Positions 1 through 13,037 are shown, counted from the stretch's first letter. The stretch is 64,000 nt of DNA from Argentina anserina (GCF_933775445.1 NC_065877.1:11036001-11100000); one strand, 5' to 3'. Notes: generated by a model not told the origin, from the letters alone. Numbers and translations are program-made.

Positions 1-62
1 TTGAGCCTAGTCTCTAGAAGTAATTGAAGTGAGTCATATAACTTGCATGAAATGAAACTTAC

Positions 63-599
63 CGACGACTACAAAATTAAGAGGAAGTGTTGAAGGGGGT
101 GTTTTGAAGGAGAATTCGGGGCCCGAACCTCCACACCTGTAGAAGTATATGGTTGATAGCTCCAAAGGGCCTATATTAACATGGTGGATCTTCCCAGAGG
201 TATAGAAGAAAAATTTGTAGGATGTATTTTCTCCCGTAGCTTTTGCATTGTATTTCCCAGATTCTTTTCCGTACTCTACATAAGAACTGCTATGTTTGCT
301 GTCTGTAACCCATGAAACTTTCATGTGATCTTCTCCCACCAGTGAAATATGCACCTAATAATTATACCGGAATTTAGAATTTATTTATCAAAAATATAAG
401 TCTGAAAGAAGAATATAATTTATAGGAGGCTTCAGATAAGAACCTGCTGAGGGTCTGAGTCGGAACGGTCATGGTGGGTGAATATTACTCTCCGTGGAGG
501 TTGCCTAACAAACTCATCATCTTTTGCTTTCAGGAGTTGTGGGAAGAGAGATATGGTTAAGAGTAGAGAGACCAGACAGCTTGGAGACAATTTCCTCAT
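63..599 (-). CDS. purple acid phosphatase (PAP18/20/22-like), first two exons only
   Basis: Exon 1 is 444-599 (52 codons, phase-0 donor) and exon 2 is 63-354 (292 nt, phase-1 donor); the intron between them is 89 nt. The remaining exons lie beyond the left edge. Exon 1 encodes a hydrophobic N-terminus with signal-peptide character, followed by a charged linker. Exon 2 encodes the fibronectin-III-like N-terminal domain of plant high-molecular-weight purple acid phosphatases, with motifs such as HISLVGED, YFYRCGG and PEFSFKTPP. Exon 2 has the same length and phases as exon 2 of the complete paralogue at 31863-34593, so the two are recent relatives. The metal-binding half of the enzyme is outside the window, so activity cannot be judged. 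ATG 599 was chosen as the first in-frame ATG before the hydrophobic segment. Expected role by family: secreted phosphate scavenging. Confidence 0.85.
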
Positions 600-2354
600 T
601 TTCGTTTGGTTTCTGATAAGAGCTATTGATACAAATTAATCTCTGCAGTCTGCATGCAGGTAGAGATTATTTATATGACAATATGGAGTCTGTGGTATGC
701 GAGTTGAGGTTTTGGAATAAAAAAAAAGTATTGACAGAGCAATGGCGTGAAGCAAGTCTGTTTGAAACTATATATCTGTTGGTGATGCTTACAGCAAATT
801 TGAAACCGAAAGCTACCGTACTTGGGATCGTTTATGGTACGGAGATGTATACCATATAAACATTTATAACTGATTGAAAAAATTACCACACTAACAACAA
901 TTTCATTGTACTAAATTATGACATTGACAACAAAATTATCACATTTATTTTACACATTTACATATAATTGAATAAAATTACCATTATTACAACAATTTGT
1001 TTAGAAACTTATAAAATATTGTAAGTGAAGTTATTACCTATAGTAGAACTACAATTACCTAAATAATTATTTGTTTTACCACAATGACGATAAATTAATA
1101 GTCATATTTGTAAATGTGGGTACCATATACTGGTGGATACCTAAGAAAATTCACGTCAATTATATTAGTCGACCGTATAAATGATACATACAACGTGATA
1201 TGAGTTTAAACTTTTTAAGATTTATGACCGACAGATATGAGTTTAACTGATCAGCTTGATTGGAGACCAGAGAGCGGGCTCGCAAGAAGTTTCCCACACG
1301 CATGAACTGCAGAAAGAATATTATGATCGAAGTTATTTATCGGAATATTATGATAAAGGACATGAATTGTACGTGATGTGATTATATGAGTTCTGTGGTA
1401 AATAAAGATTGTTGATGTACGTACGTCTTATAAATGTTAACATACCAGGGTAAACTTGCTAGAGCATTCGACCCAAGGCAACGTGTGAGAATATGTAGTC
1501 CTCATGATCCTACTACTACCTTAGAGAAGGGATAGATCTAGGTCCCGATCAGTCCTTAGGGTAATCGATAGAGGCTTATATGTTTTACTTGAGGCCGACG
1601 ATGTTGAAGGTATGAAAGAAACACAACTATGTACTGTTTGCTAGCTTCACGAGTATATGTCATCAGCATATCCTAGGAATCTAATTCGTATTTAGCATAT
1701 CTCAGGAATCTACTCATTTCTGGAGAACATGAGCACGATTAAATGGCAACGACGTTGCTACGTATGCCAATCCCAGTATCCCACGTAATCTGCTACAACT
1801 GGGTTGTCATTAAAATAGATTGATTAGGTAATTAAAATAGATTGATTTGTATCCCACGTAATCTGCTAATGATCTCACTAGAGATTAAATGTGATTTTCT
1901 CTCTATTGGCCACATTTAATCTCTAGTGACATCATCAGCTACATTTTTATTGGTTACACTTCTAATAATAAATAAATGTGGCTTTTGACCCATTTTATTG
2001 TAGTGATGCTTCTTCTCAAGGACTATAAATATGTACATGCATTTTTTTATTCTATCCTAAATCTTGTGTTATTAATTTATATATGGATGGAAGTGTTAAG
2101 CAAGTCTTGATTATTTTGATTATTTTGTAAATTAAATAAGTAAACCAGTTGAATACTAGTTCAATTTTCGTTCAAAGTCTCTAGCTTTGATATGCATGCC
2201 TGTCCAGTTGGAGATCGATCGATCAAGGTGTGCATTTTCAATTCACACAACTAGGTTATAATTAAAATAAATTGATTAGGTGAAAACAGGTAGGGGATGA
2301 AGTACTAGCAGCCTCACTTAATACTTACAGATATATGTTCATGCATGCACGCAC
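600..2354. other. intergenic, upstream of the left phosphatase gene
   Basis: No coding region is convincing here. It should contain the promoter of the minus-strand phosphatase. An eight-base match to the PHR1-binding P1BS consensus GNATATNC (GCATATCC) lies at 1666-1673, about 1.07 kb from the ATG; such matches are common by chance. A short perfect hairpin lies at 1876-1928. A roughly 34-bp imperfect direct repeat occurs near 1795 and 2249. Confidence 0.5.
1876..1928. repeat. perfect 18-bp inverted repeat (hairpin)
   Basis: CACTAGAGATTAAATGTG at 1876-1893 is perfectly inverted at 1911-1928, with a 17-nt loop. Pairing continues imperfectly outwards (ATGAT against ATCAT). It is probably the core of a small MITE or a degraded foldback element; no target duplication was recognised. 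Confidence 0.6.
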
Positions 2355-2744
2355 CCAGGGGCGGCGAAGCCAAGATTTGATTGCAGGGGTTCAAATATAA
2401 AGTATCGAAATGTTGATCATAAGTTCGAAAAATAAAAAACACTAATATCATATTAATTTAAAAATTGTATTAAATAGTTTCAAAAAAAATCTAAAAATGA
2501 GTTTAAGATAAATATTTTATATCTTAAAAATAAAATTCAATTCAGAATTCATAAAAAGAGTTGTGATTTGATTAATTTATAAAATAGTAAAATATAATAT
2601 TAATTGTAAAAAAACTGTTACAGGACTAATTAAAATATTACAATATATATTTACTATATTTAATAAATAACCTATATAATATATAAATAGTAAAAAAATT
2701 GGAGTGGGTACGCCCGAGAGGGCCTACATGTGCTCCGCCCCGCT
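2355..2744. mobile_element. hAT-like MITE, 390 bp
   Basis: The left end reads CCAGGGGCGGCG and the right end reads GCTCCGCCCCGCT, giving imperfect inverted termini around GGGGCGG. Flanks GCACGCAC (2347-2354) and GCGCGCAC (2745-2752) match at 7 of 8 bases, as expected for an old 8-bp hAT target duplication. The interior is AT-rich with no open reading frame. Confidence 0.5.
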
Positions 2745-3830
2745 GCGCGCACGTGCTTAAATATTCAAGATATTACGATTATTGATCAATTACTCTCTGA
2801 CTTTGTAATCCCCGGCCATCTCGATATTCCTTTCAGAAATTTGGAATGATGGATAGTCTTCTCTTCCAGTTGATCATAAACACGAGTTAGATACATGCAT
2901 CGTGGAAACGGCACATTGGCACAACTTGTTGGTAAAGAATTATGTTGTTAAGTACTTAAGTTTGCCTTACAAACTGGCGCGCCATATTGGCATGCAACAT
3001 ATTGACCCGGCCTCCATGGCGACTCCCAGATATAAACAACCTTGCAGGCTGGCAGCTTACATCTCCTCATAAACAATTTGACAGAGGCGATAATAATAAT
3101 ATATAAATGCATAAAAATACTGTGTTAATTGCTTAATAGTAACATGATTGCCAAAATAGAACTATAGAAGTATATACACAAGTTAATCATTAACATGCAA
3201 GTCTTGATTACGTGATAGAAATAGAGTTTTTTTCACTAACAGTCTCTCAATTCTGGTGTACCTACCAATGTGATACCTTAACTCTTAATCGTACCAATGT
3301 GATACCCAGACTCTAGTATTGCTATCATTGAAGTATTTCCGTCAGTTTTTTTCAACTTTTCCGTTATCTTGGTGACGTGGCAGGTACGTGAGGCCCACAA
3401 AGAGGGTTAAAAGACAAAATTAACCTCATATGAGATGAGCAATGTTTTTTCCGCCCTTTACCTTGAGAAAGACACCCAACAATTTCAATTTTGGCGCCAA
3501 TTTTCACTCCACACTCCTTAATTTGTGTCTAATATCTAAACTAAAGAACTACCGCCAACCAGTCGACCACAATCTGATAAAACCTAGATCAATCTCATTT
3601 TCTATTTTTACCCTAGCACTTGTTAAACTAACAAGAATAAATATATAAATTTATATGGAACATCTCATTTCCACAATCTCATAAGAATATAAAAACACAT
3701 AACTTAACGAAATTCAAATACATGTTTAAGTACCATTAGTTGCCACCTTTTATGTTGATCTGCCATGATTTTTGCTTGTAAGAACTAATGGTACATGTAG
3801 TTGAATTTCGTTAAGTTATGTGTTGAATCA
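2745..3830. other. intergenic with repeat fragments
   Basis: No gene is visible. Around 3225-3445 is a repeat-like stretch in which TACCAATGTGATACC occurs twice (near 3263 and 3291), followed by a GACGTGGCAGG-type stretch of the sort often seen in non-autonomous plant elements. A hairpin occupies 3694-3824. Confidence 0.4.
3694..3824. repeat. 42-bp-arm hairpin next to a copia LTR
   Basis: The left arm (3694-3741) and right arm (3783-3824) are inverted copies beginning AACACATAACTTAACG, with a six-base insertion in the left arm and few mismatches. The loop is about 41 nt. It directly abuts the truncated left LTR of the copia array. It could be a small foldback MITE; a small-RNA hairpin is a less likely alternative. 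Confidence 0.65.
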
Positions 3831-4759
3831 CACGAAAATAAATTCAACAAAAATACCGAACGATTTGTGATGGAAGAACAAGTCGAGACGTGTGTGATAC
3901 TACACTGTCCTTAAGACGTTTACGCCTCCTCTACCTGTGCAAGGATGCTTGGCGCTTGTCTCCCAGGATATAACGACTAAACAATTCTAGAAAGTTGCAC
4001 TACTAACTAGAACCCTCAATGAACTCGAAAGGTACCTTTATCTATCACCAGAGAAGAACTAAGAACTTTGAGAGTGGGAGAGAAATGTGTTTCGAATGGG
4101 ATGATTTTACAATGAAAGGATGGTGGCTATTTATACTGTGAGGATTTGCAATCAGGAATAAATAAGATGGCGGTTATAGAAATCAAAAGATCATAACATA
4201 TATGAGTTACATATGTTATAAACATTGATTTCAATTCTGTTATAATTCTCCATAACACACAATAACTCAGTTGTTACAAAAGAAGAATTTGAACAGTCAA
4301 GAGAATTTGAAAAGTCAAAACCGAATTTTCGGAAATGCAAAAAGAAACTGCGTTCCGACCCTCAATTCGGTGTTGCATTCGTGTCCGCAGGTCGCACGGG
4401 CATACACGAGTTTCCCTTGCGACCTAGGATTTGCACCCCCCCTGCGCGTGCGCGAGAGGGTATAAGGGGGCTTACACACTTTACAATCCATACACAATGG
4501 ATTCTATATAAAGTCTTTTCAACACTTCTCTTTTCCAATGTGGGACAAATACATTTCCCTCATTCTAAGTAGCCATCTTTGAGTGACAATTTCTTATTCA
4601 CCCACAAACCAAATTACACAAACAAACATATGATCTTGTAGCCCTCATTATGGAGAACTCAAATCTATGTTCACCTTTGATTAATTATAAGTTTAACTTA
4701 ATTTAATTAATCAATTAAAATTTGGTTTTAAATGGTTTTTCCAACCATTTTTTCCAGCA
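3831..4759 (-). repeat. copia LTR, truncated (3' LTR of unit 1)
   Basis: It aligns with the full 1,009-bp LTR at 9441-10449 from the motif CACGAAAATA onward. Roughly the last 90 bp in element orientation are missing or rearranged. It ends at the polypurine-side boundary, next to GAATTGCTGG on the element strand. Confidence 0.85.
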
Positions 4760-5338
4760 ATTCCCCACATGAATGAAATTGGCCACCAAAGACTCGATAG
4801 AATTTGGTGATAGATTTCTACGGTTGAAACCTGCATAGGATAGGTAGGTTTGACCCTTTAAACATTCCCTTATAAAAGTATGCTTACTTTACTAACTAAA
4901 TAGTAGACGCGATGTCTTTGAACTATTCGTCATTTGTGTAAATGATAACATACTTTACACAGGAGTCTCCCTGGTACACTTCGGTTCTCATTTTTGTGCC
5001 CATTTTGGCCATGGAACACACGCCTGGTTCTGCAAGTAGTTTGATAAGAGTTATGCCCTCATTAACTCCCCTAGAAGCGGCCCCACTTCTCTCTTGCATA
5101 GGTGATCTCTTAATTAAGAGTAACCCGCATTACTCTGCTCGATTTCTCGACGCATAAGAATCATTAAAAGTTTTAACTTAACCTCATCCTTTACGGGTAT
5201 CACTGGTTTTTATCATAGGAATAGACTTGGGGAATTCCCCACAGTGATCCGAACTAATCTCTACAGTTTGGTTTTCCCTTTTGAACCTAGATCTTGGGAT
5301 CTCCAGTCAGCTAGGTTGGGTATCCTTTGTAGTGATTT

Positions 5339-8300
5339 TTAATTTCCAATGGGCTTTAGTCCCATTCCCTTCGATGATTTTTCAACTAACTCTCTGTTTA
5401 ACCCTTTAGTTAAAGGATCAGCAATATTATCCTTAGACTTTACATAGTCTATAGAGATAACTCCAGTTGAGAGTAGTTGTCTAATGGTATTATGTCTTCG
5501 ACGAATGTGTCTAGACTTACCATTATACATCTTACTCTGTGCCCTGCTAATTGCAGATTGACTATCACAATGTATACCGATCGCAGGCACAGGTTTTGTC
5601 CATCTACGAATGTCCTCTATGAACTGGCGTAGCCATTCTGCTTCCTCCCCACATTTTTCTAGTGCTACAAACTGAGACTCCATTGTGGATCTAGTTATAA
5701 CTGTTTGTTTTGAGGACTTCCAGGACACGGCTGCACCTACTAGCGTAAATACATATCCGCTAGTAGACTTTGAGTCTTTCATGTCAGATATCCAGTTCGC
5801 ATTAGTGAACCCTTCTATAACAGCTGAGTATGATGTGTAGTGCAACCCGTAGGTACGAGTATACCTTAGGTATTTGAGTACTCTTCCAATCGCTTGCCAA
5901 TGCATAGCTCCAGGATTACTCGTGTACCTACTTAGCTTATGAACCGCATAAGCTAGATCTGGTCTTGTACAACTTGTTAAGTACATTAGACTCCCAATTA
6001 TTCTTGAATACTCTAATTGAGAACCACTTTCACCTTTAATCTTGGACAAATGTAGATTTAAATCCACAGGAGTTCTGACAATTCCAGAACCTTCCTTGTC
6101 AAATTTCCCAAGAATATTGTCCACATAGTGTGTTTGACTCAACACTAGCCCTTCTGATGTTCTCGTAATTTTAATTCCTAAAATGACATCAGCAAGTCCC
6201 AAGTCTTTCATGTTAAACTTAGAATTCAACATGTCTTTAGTAGACTTGATCATCTTATCGTTGCTCCCAACGATAAGCATATCATCCACATACAGACATA
6301 AAATGATATATCCATTTTCAGTGTCTTTGATATATACACACTTATCACCTTCATTTATTCTAAATCCACTAGTGATCATGGCATTATCAATTTCTCATGC
6401 CATTGTTTTGGTGCTTGTTTTAAGCCATATAATAACTTAACCAATCTGCACACCTTCTTACTCTAAGAAGGAGCATAAAAAACTTCTTGCTGTTCTATGT
6501 AGATTTCTTCTTCTACATCTCCATTTAGGAAAGCCGTCTTTACATCCATTTGGTGTACTTCAAGTTTGCGCAACGCTGCAATTGCAAGTACCATCCGTAT
6601 GGAGGTTATTCTCGTCACAGGAGAATAAGTATCAAAATAATCCAAACCCTCCTTTTGCCTATAGCCTTTAATAACAAGTCTGGCCTTGTACTTGTCTATT
6701 GACCCATCAGCTTTTAGTTTCTTTTTGAAAATCCACTTGGAAGTCAAAGGCTTACATCCAGGTGGCAAATCCACTAATTCCCAAGTGTGATTTTGCATGA
6801 TGGAGTCAACCTCACTTTTGATTGCTTCTTTCCACCGAGGACCATCAGTAGAGCTAACTGCCTCTTTGAAGGTACGGGGATCACCTTCAACCATATATGA
6901 CAAGAAGTCAGGTCCATAGGACTTTGCGGTCCTTGCCCTTTTACTTCGTCTAGGTTCAACCTCAGACTCAGATTCGGACTCCAACTCAGATTCTTGATCT
7001 TGAGCATCATCAGTTTCGGCTCGGTTGTCTTCACGTGCCCGTTTAGAAGAATTAAATTCCTCTCTAGACTTCCGTGGAAATACATTTTCAAAGAAAGATG
7101 CATTTCTCGATTCCATTATCGTATCCTTATGGATTTCAGGAATATTCGAATCGTGGATTAGGAATCGATAAGCCGAACTGTTATCTGCATATCCAATAAA
7201 GATGCAATCAACCGTTTTAGGCCCATTCTTCACTTTTTTAGGTTTAGGAATTTCCACTTTGGCCAAACATCCCCAAACTTTTAAATATTTGTAGGATGGT
7301 TTTCTCCCTTTCCATAACTCATATGGAGTTTTCTCTTCTTTCTTTTTGGGCACCTTATTTAAAAGGTAATTTGCCGTGAGAATCGCGTCTCCCCACATGT
7401 TGGGTGGCATCCCAGAACTGAGTAGCATAGCATTTATCATATCATTTAGAGTACGATTTTTACGTTCTGCTACACCATTAGATTGTGGTGAGTATGGAGC
7501 AGTCCTTTGATGTATAATCCTATTCTGAGCACAAATCTCAGCAAAAGGCGATTCATATTCACCCCCTCGGTCACTTCTTAGTGCTTTAATTTTCTTGTTG
7601 AGTTGATTCTCAACCTCTTTTTTATAGAGAATGAATTTCTCTATGGCCTCACTTTTGCATTTTAACAAATACACATAGCAATATTTCGTGCTATCATCTA
7701 TGAAGGTAATAAAGTATTTATTATTCCCTCTAGATACCGTTGATTTTAAATCACACACATCTGTATGAATCAAATCAAGGGGTTCACTGTTTCTTTCAAC
7801 ACTTTGGAAAGATGATCTAGTCAGTTTAGCCTCTACACAAGTTTCACACTTATGTTTTGAATCAATTTGGAATTTTGGTAAGTGTTCCATGTTAATTAAC
7901 TTTCGCAAAGTATCATAATTAACATGTCCTAGTCTACCATGCCATAAATTGGAAGACTCAATCATGTAGGTGGAAGTAGAAGCTTCATTCATTTTCTTGA
8001 TCAAAGTCATTACATTCATTTTGATCATCCCACACGATACATAGCCCTTACCCACAAACATTCCATTCTTGGATAGAACAAGTTTATCAGATTCTATCAC
8101 TATGCGAAACCCATGAGAGTTCAACATTGCACCAGAAATCAGATTCTTGCGGATCTCCGGAACATACAGGACATTGTTCAGAGTCAACTCCTTTCCAGAG
8201 GTCATCTTCAGAATCACCTTTCCTTTCCCCTTGATGGCGGAGGTTGCAGAGTTCCCCATGTACAGAATCTCCCCATCCTCAGATGGTTCGAAGGTGGAGA

Positions 8301-8346
8301 ACATCTTCTTGTCAGCACATACATGTTTGGTGGCTCCAGTGTCCAT
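5339..8346 (-). pseudogene. copia pol of unit 1 (PR-INT-RT-RNaseH), broken
   Basis: The reading frame starts at the aspartic protease motif MDTGATKH. It continues through the gag-pre-integrase zinc region (LWHGRLGHVN, CETC) and the integrase core (FIDDSTKY, GVAERKNRTL). Next come reverse transcriptase ([22 protein letters not shown]) and RNase H ([11 protein letters not shown] near the C-terminus). Breaks: an in-frame stop separating gag from pol at 8347-8349, a second stop near 6462-6464 inside RT, and a one-base deletion near 6390. Apart from these lesions it is close to full length, so this is the best preserved copy here. It cannot make a complete polyprotein. Confidence 0.9.
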
Positions 8347-9333
8347 TCACCATTCCTTGGGGTTTGAATCCACCATGTTCATCTCAGATATCATGCAACA
8401 GAGGTTCATGTCTGCAACATCCTGACTGACTGCCTCAATCAGGTTTGCCTCCTTCCTTTTATTCCTCTTTGGTTTGTGGCAGTCGATAGACTTGTGACCA
8501 GTCTTGTCACAGTTGTAGCACTTGCCTTCAAACCTTGGCCTTTTGGAGATGCCTCCTTTTGGCCCCAGCTTGGACCCTTGATACTTGCCTTTCTTGTTCT
8601 TGGAACCTTGACCATGTTCCATCATGTTTGCCTTGGCAGAGACGCCATTGATCCATGCTTTTTTTTCGGATCCTCGGTTGTCTTCCTCAATGCGAAGTCT
8701 AACCTCTAGATCCTCCATGATCATTTCCTTTCGCTTGTGCTTCAAATAATTCTTGAAGTCTTTCCAAGCAGGTGGTAACTTTTCAATAGCACATGCCACT
8801 TGAAAACTTTCACCTAGTTGCATTCCTTCAGCGTGAATCTCATGCAGGATTAGCTGAATCTTAGAGAATTGACTCATTACAGTTTTGGAATCTACCATTT
8901 TATAATCAAGGAAGCGGCCCACGATAAACTTCTTGGCGCCGGCATCCTCAGTTTTATATTTTTTCTCCAAGGATTCCCATAACTCCTTTGCCGTTCCCAT
9001 GCTAATGTACACATTATACAATGAGTCGACTAGACCATTCATGATATAATTCCTACATAAGTAGTCAGAATTATTCCATGCATTCACAGCAGCAATCTTT
9101 GCTTGATCGCCATGGTCATCTTTCTTTAACTCAGGAGCATTCTCCGTCAAAAATCTTGCAAGATTCAGAGTGGTCAGATAAAACATCATCTTTTGTTGCC
9201 ACCTCTTAAAATGCAAACCGTTGAACTTCTCAGGTTTTTCCCCATGGGATACTGAGACAGGTACAACGGGAGCAGTATGCACAGTTGGCACCAAAGGTCC
9301 CTTGCCATTTCCAGAATTTTCTACGTTAGTCAT
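8347..9333 (-). pseudogene. copia gag of unit 1
   Basis: This is a 328-codon gag reading frame from ATG 9333 to an in-frame stop at 8347-8349. Other copies in the window read on into the protease at that point. It has the retrotransposon gag (UBN2-type) region with [13 protein letters not shown] and a CCHC zinc knuckle ([14 protein letters not shown]) near the C-terminus. About 107 nt separate the ATG from the LTR boundary at 9441. The frame is open further upstream to 9594, but that part is LTR sequence, so ATG 9333 is preferred. Confidence 0.88.
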
Positions 9334-9440
9334 TTTTAGAAACTGAAACACACACACAAGGTGTAAGTTTGCTTGAAAAAATTTAGATAAATATCGAATA
9401 CAAATTATATAAGGAATATCAAAATTAAACGTCTTAATAT

Positions 9441-10449
9441 TGTTGTAAAAATCAATGATATATTGCATATATAATTTAATAAGCTGAATTATAAATAAAT
9501 ATAAATCAGAAATGAAGAACACGAAAATAAATTCAACAAAAATACCGAACGATTTGTGATGGAAGAACAAGTCGAGACGTGTGTGATACCACACTGTCCT
9601 TAAGACGTTTACGCCTCCTCTACCGATGCAAGGATGCTTGGCGCTTGTCTCCCAGGATATAACGACTAAACAATTCTAGAAAGTTGCACTACTAACTAGA
9701 ACCCTCAACGAACTCGAAAGGTACCTTTATCTATCACCAGAGAAGAACTAAGAACTTTGAGAGTGGGAGAGAAATGTGTTTCGAATGGGATGATTTTACA
9801 ATGAAATGATGGTGGCTATTTATACTGTGAGGATTTGCAATCAGCAATAAATAAGATGGCGGTTATAGAAATTAAAAGATCATAACATATATGAGTTACA
9901 TATGTTACAAACATTGATTTCAATTCTGTTATAATTCTCCATAACACACAATAACTCAGTTGTTACAAAAGAAGAATTTGAACAATCAAGAGAATTTGAA
10001 AAGTCAAAACCGAATTTTCGGAAATGCAAAAAGAATCTGCGTTCCGACCCTCAATTCGGTGTTGCATTCGTGTCCGCAGGTCGCACGGGCATACACGAGT
10101 TTCCCTTGCGACCTAGGATTTGCACCCCCCACTGCGCGTGCGCGATAGTGTATAAGGGGGCTTACACACTTTACAATCCATACACAATGGATTCTATATA
10201 AAGTCTTTTCAACACTTCTCTTTTCCAATGTGGGAGAAATACCTTTCCCTCATTCTAAGTAGCCATCTTTGAGTGACAATTTCTTATTCACCCACAAACC
10301 AAATTACACAAACAAACATATGATCTTATAGCCCTCATTATGGAGAACTCAAATCTATGTTCAACTTTGATTAATTATAAGTTTAACTTAATTTAATTAA
10401 TCAATTAAAATTTGGTTTTAAATGGTTTTTCCAACCATTTTTTCCAACA
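9441..10449 (-). repeat. copia LTR, full length, shared by units 1 and 2
   Basis: This 1,009-bp LTR has TGTTG...CAACA termini. On the element strand a TATA box lies at 9817-9824. It is the 5' LTR of unit 1 and the 3' LTR of unit 2. The length matches the LTRs at 21074-22082 (1,009 bp) and 29406-30417 (1,012 bp). Confidence 0.92.
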
Positions 10450-11034
10450 ATTCCCCACATGAATGAAATTGGCCAGCAAAGACTCGATAGAATTTAGTGA
10501 TAGATTTCTACAGTTGAAACCTGCATAGGATAGGTAGGTTTGACCCTTTGAACCTTCTCTTATAAAAGTATGCTTCCTTTACTAACTAAATAGTAGACGC
10601 GATGTCTTTGAACTATTCGTCATTTGTGTAAATGATAACATACTTTACACATGAGTCTCTCTGGTACACTTCGGTTCTCATTTTTGTGCCCATTTTGGCC
10701 ATAGAACACACGCCTAGTTCTGCAAGTAGTTTGATAAGAGTTATGCCCTCATTAACTCCCCTCGAAGCGGCCCCACTTCTCTCTTGCATAGGTGATCACT
10801 TAATTAAGAGTAACCCGCATTACTCTGCTCGATTTCTCGACGCATAAGAATCATTAAAAGTTTTAACTTAACCTCATCCTTTACGGGTATTACTGGTTTT
10901 TATCATAGGAATGGACTTGGGAAACTCCCCACAGTGATCCGAACTAATCTCTACAGTTTGTTTTTCCCTTTTGAACCTAGATCTTGGGATCTCCAGTCAG
11001 CTAGGTTGGGTATCCACTGTAGTGATTTTTAATT

Positions 11035-13037
11035 TCCAATGGGCTTTAGTCCCATTCCCTTCGATGATTTTTCAACTAATTCTCTGTTTAACCCTTTAGT
11101 TAAAGGATCAGCAATATTATCCTTAGACTTTACATAGTCTATAGAGATAACTCCAGTTGAGAGTAGTTGTCTAATGGTATTATGTCTTCAACGAATGTGT
11201 CTAGACTTACCATTATACATCTTACTCTGTGCCCTGCTAATTGCAGATTGACTATCACAATGTATACCGATCGCAGGCACAGGTTTTGTCCATCTAGGAA
11301 TGTCCTCTATGAACTGGCGTAGCCATTCTGCTTCCTCCCCACATTTGTCTAGTGCTACAAACTCAGACTCCATTGTGGATCTAGTTATAACTGTTTGTTT
11401 TGAGGACTTCCAGGACACGGCTGCACCTCCTAGCGTAAATACATATCCGCTAGTAGACTTTGAGTCTTTCATGTCAGATATCCAGTTCGCATCAGTGAAC
11501 CCTTCTATAACAGCTGGGTATGATGTGTAGTGCAACCCGTAAGTACGAGTATACCTTAGGTATTTGAGTACTCTTCCAATCGCTTGCCAATGCATAGCTC
11601 CAGGATTACTCGTGTACCTACTTAGCTTATGAACCGCATAAGCTAGATCTGGTCTTGTACAACTTGTTAAGTACATTAGACTCCCAATTATTCTTGAATA
11701 CTCTAATTGAGAAACACTTTCACCTTTATTCTTGGACAAATGTAGATTTAAATCTACAGGAGTTCTGACAATTCCAGAACCTTCCTTGTCATATTTCCCA
11801 AGAATATTGTCCACATAGTGTGTTTGACTCAACACTAGCCCTTCTGATGTTCTCGTAATTTTAATTCCTAAAATGACATCAGCAAGTCCCAAGTCTTTCA
11901 TGTCAAACTTAGAATTCAACATGTCTTTAGTAGACTTGATCATCTTATCGTTGCTCCCAACGATAAGCATATCATCCACATACAGACATAAAATGATATA
12001 TCCATTTTCAGTGTCTTTGATATATACACACTTATCACCTTCATTTATTCTAAATCCACTGGTGATCATGGCATTATCAAATTTCTCATGCCATTGTTTT
12101 GGTGCTTGTTTTAAGTCATATAATGACTTAACCAATCTGCACACCTTCTTACTCTGAGAAGGAGCAGAAAAACCTTCTGGTTGTTCCATGTAGATTTCTT
12201 CTTCTACATCTCCATTTAGGAAAGCCGTCTTTACATCCATTTGGTGTACTTCAAGTTTGCGCAACGCTGCAATTGCAAGTACCATCCGTATGGAGGTTAT
12301 TCTCGTCACAGGAGAATAAGTATAAAAATAATCCAAACCCTCCTTTTGCCTATAGCCTTTAATAACAAGTCGGATCCTCGGTTGTCTTCCTCAATGCGAA
12401 GTCTAACCTCTAGATCCTCCATGGTCATTTCCTTTCGCTTGTGCTTCAAATAATTCTTGAAGTCTTTCTAAGCAGGTGGTAACTTTTCAATAGCACATGC
12501 CACTTGAAAACTTTCACCTAGTTGCATTCCTTCAGCGTGAATCTCATGCAGGATTAGCTGAATCTCAGAGAATTGACTCATTACAGTTTTGGAATACACC
12601 ATTTTATAATCAAGGAAGCGGCCCACGATAAACTTCTTGGCGCCGGCATCCTCGTTTTTATATTTTTTCTCCAAGGATTCCCATACCTCTTTTGCCGTTC
12701 CCATGCTAATGTAGACATTGTACAATGAGTCGGCTAGACCATTCATGATATAATTCCTACATAAGTAGTCAGAATTATTCCATGCATTCACAGCAGCAAT
12801 CTTTGCTTGATCGCCATGGTTATCTTCCTTTAACTCAGGAGCATTCTCCGTCAAAAATCTTACAAGATTCAGAGTGGTCAGATAAAACATCATCTTTTGT
12901 TGCCACCTCTTGAAATGCAAACCGTTGAACTTCTCAGGTTTTTCCCCATGGGAAACTAAGACAGGTACAACGGGAGCAGTAGGCACAGTTGGCACCAAAG
13001 GTCCCTTGCCATTTCCAGAATTTTCTCCGTTAGTCAT
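11035..13037 (-). pseudogene. copia unit 2: gag fused to RT by a ~2-kb internal deletion
   Basis: The gag N-terminal part starts at ATG 13037 and runs to about 12372. The sequence then jumps directly into the reverse transcriptase region, 12370 down to about 11035. Compared with unit 1, about 1,987 bp (positions equivalent to roughly 6682-8667: gag end, protease, integrase and RT start) are missing. Additional in-frame stops occur near 12468 and 11188. RT and RNase H motifs ([21 protein letters not shown]) are preserved in the open stretch 11188-12336. Confidence 0.9.

Noticed and set aside
626..889. Overlapping frames on both strands near 626-889
   Set aside because: They have no recognisable similarity, sit upstream of the phosphatase start and overlap each other; likely chance frames in promoter sequence.
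4942..5157. 71-codon frame repeated at 4942, 10632, 22265 and 29008
   Set aside because: It lies between RNase H and the LTR of the copia element and recurs only because the element does. It has no recognisable domain, and its orientation is antisense to the element in each case.
8113..8429. Plus-strand open frames over the copia protease region (also at 25429-25754 and 25770-26034)
   Set aside because: They are antisense shadows of the minus-strand gag-protease coding region; the same frames recur in each copy because the element is repeated.
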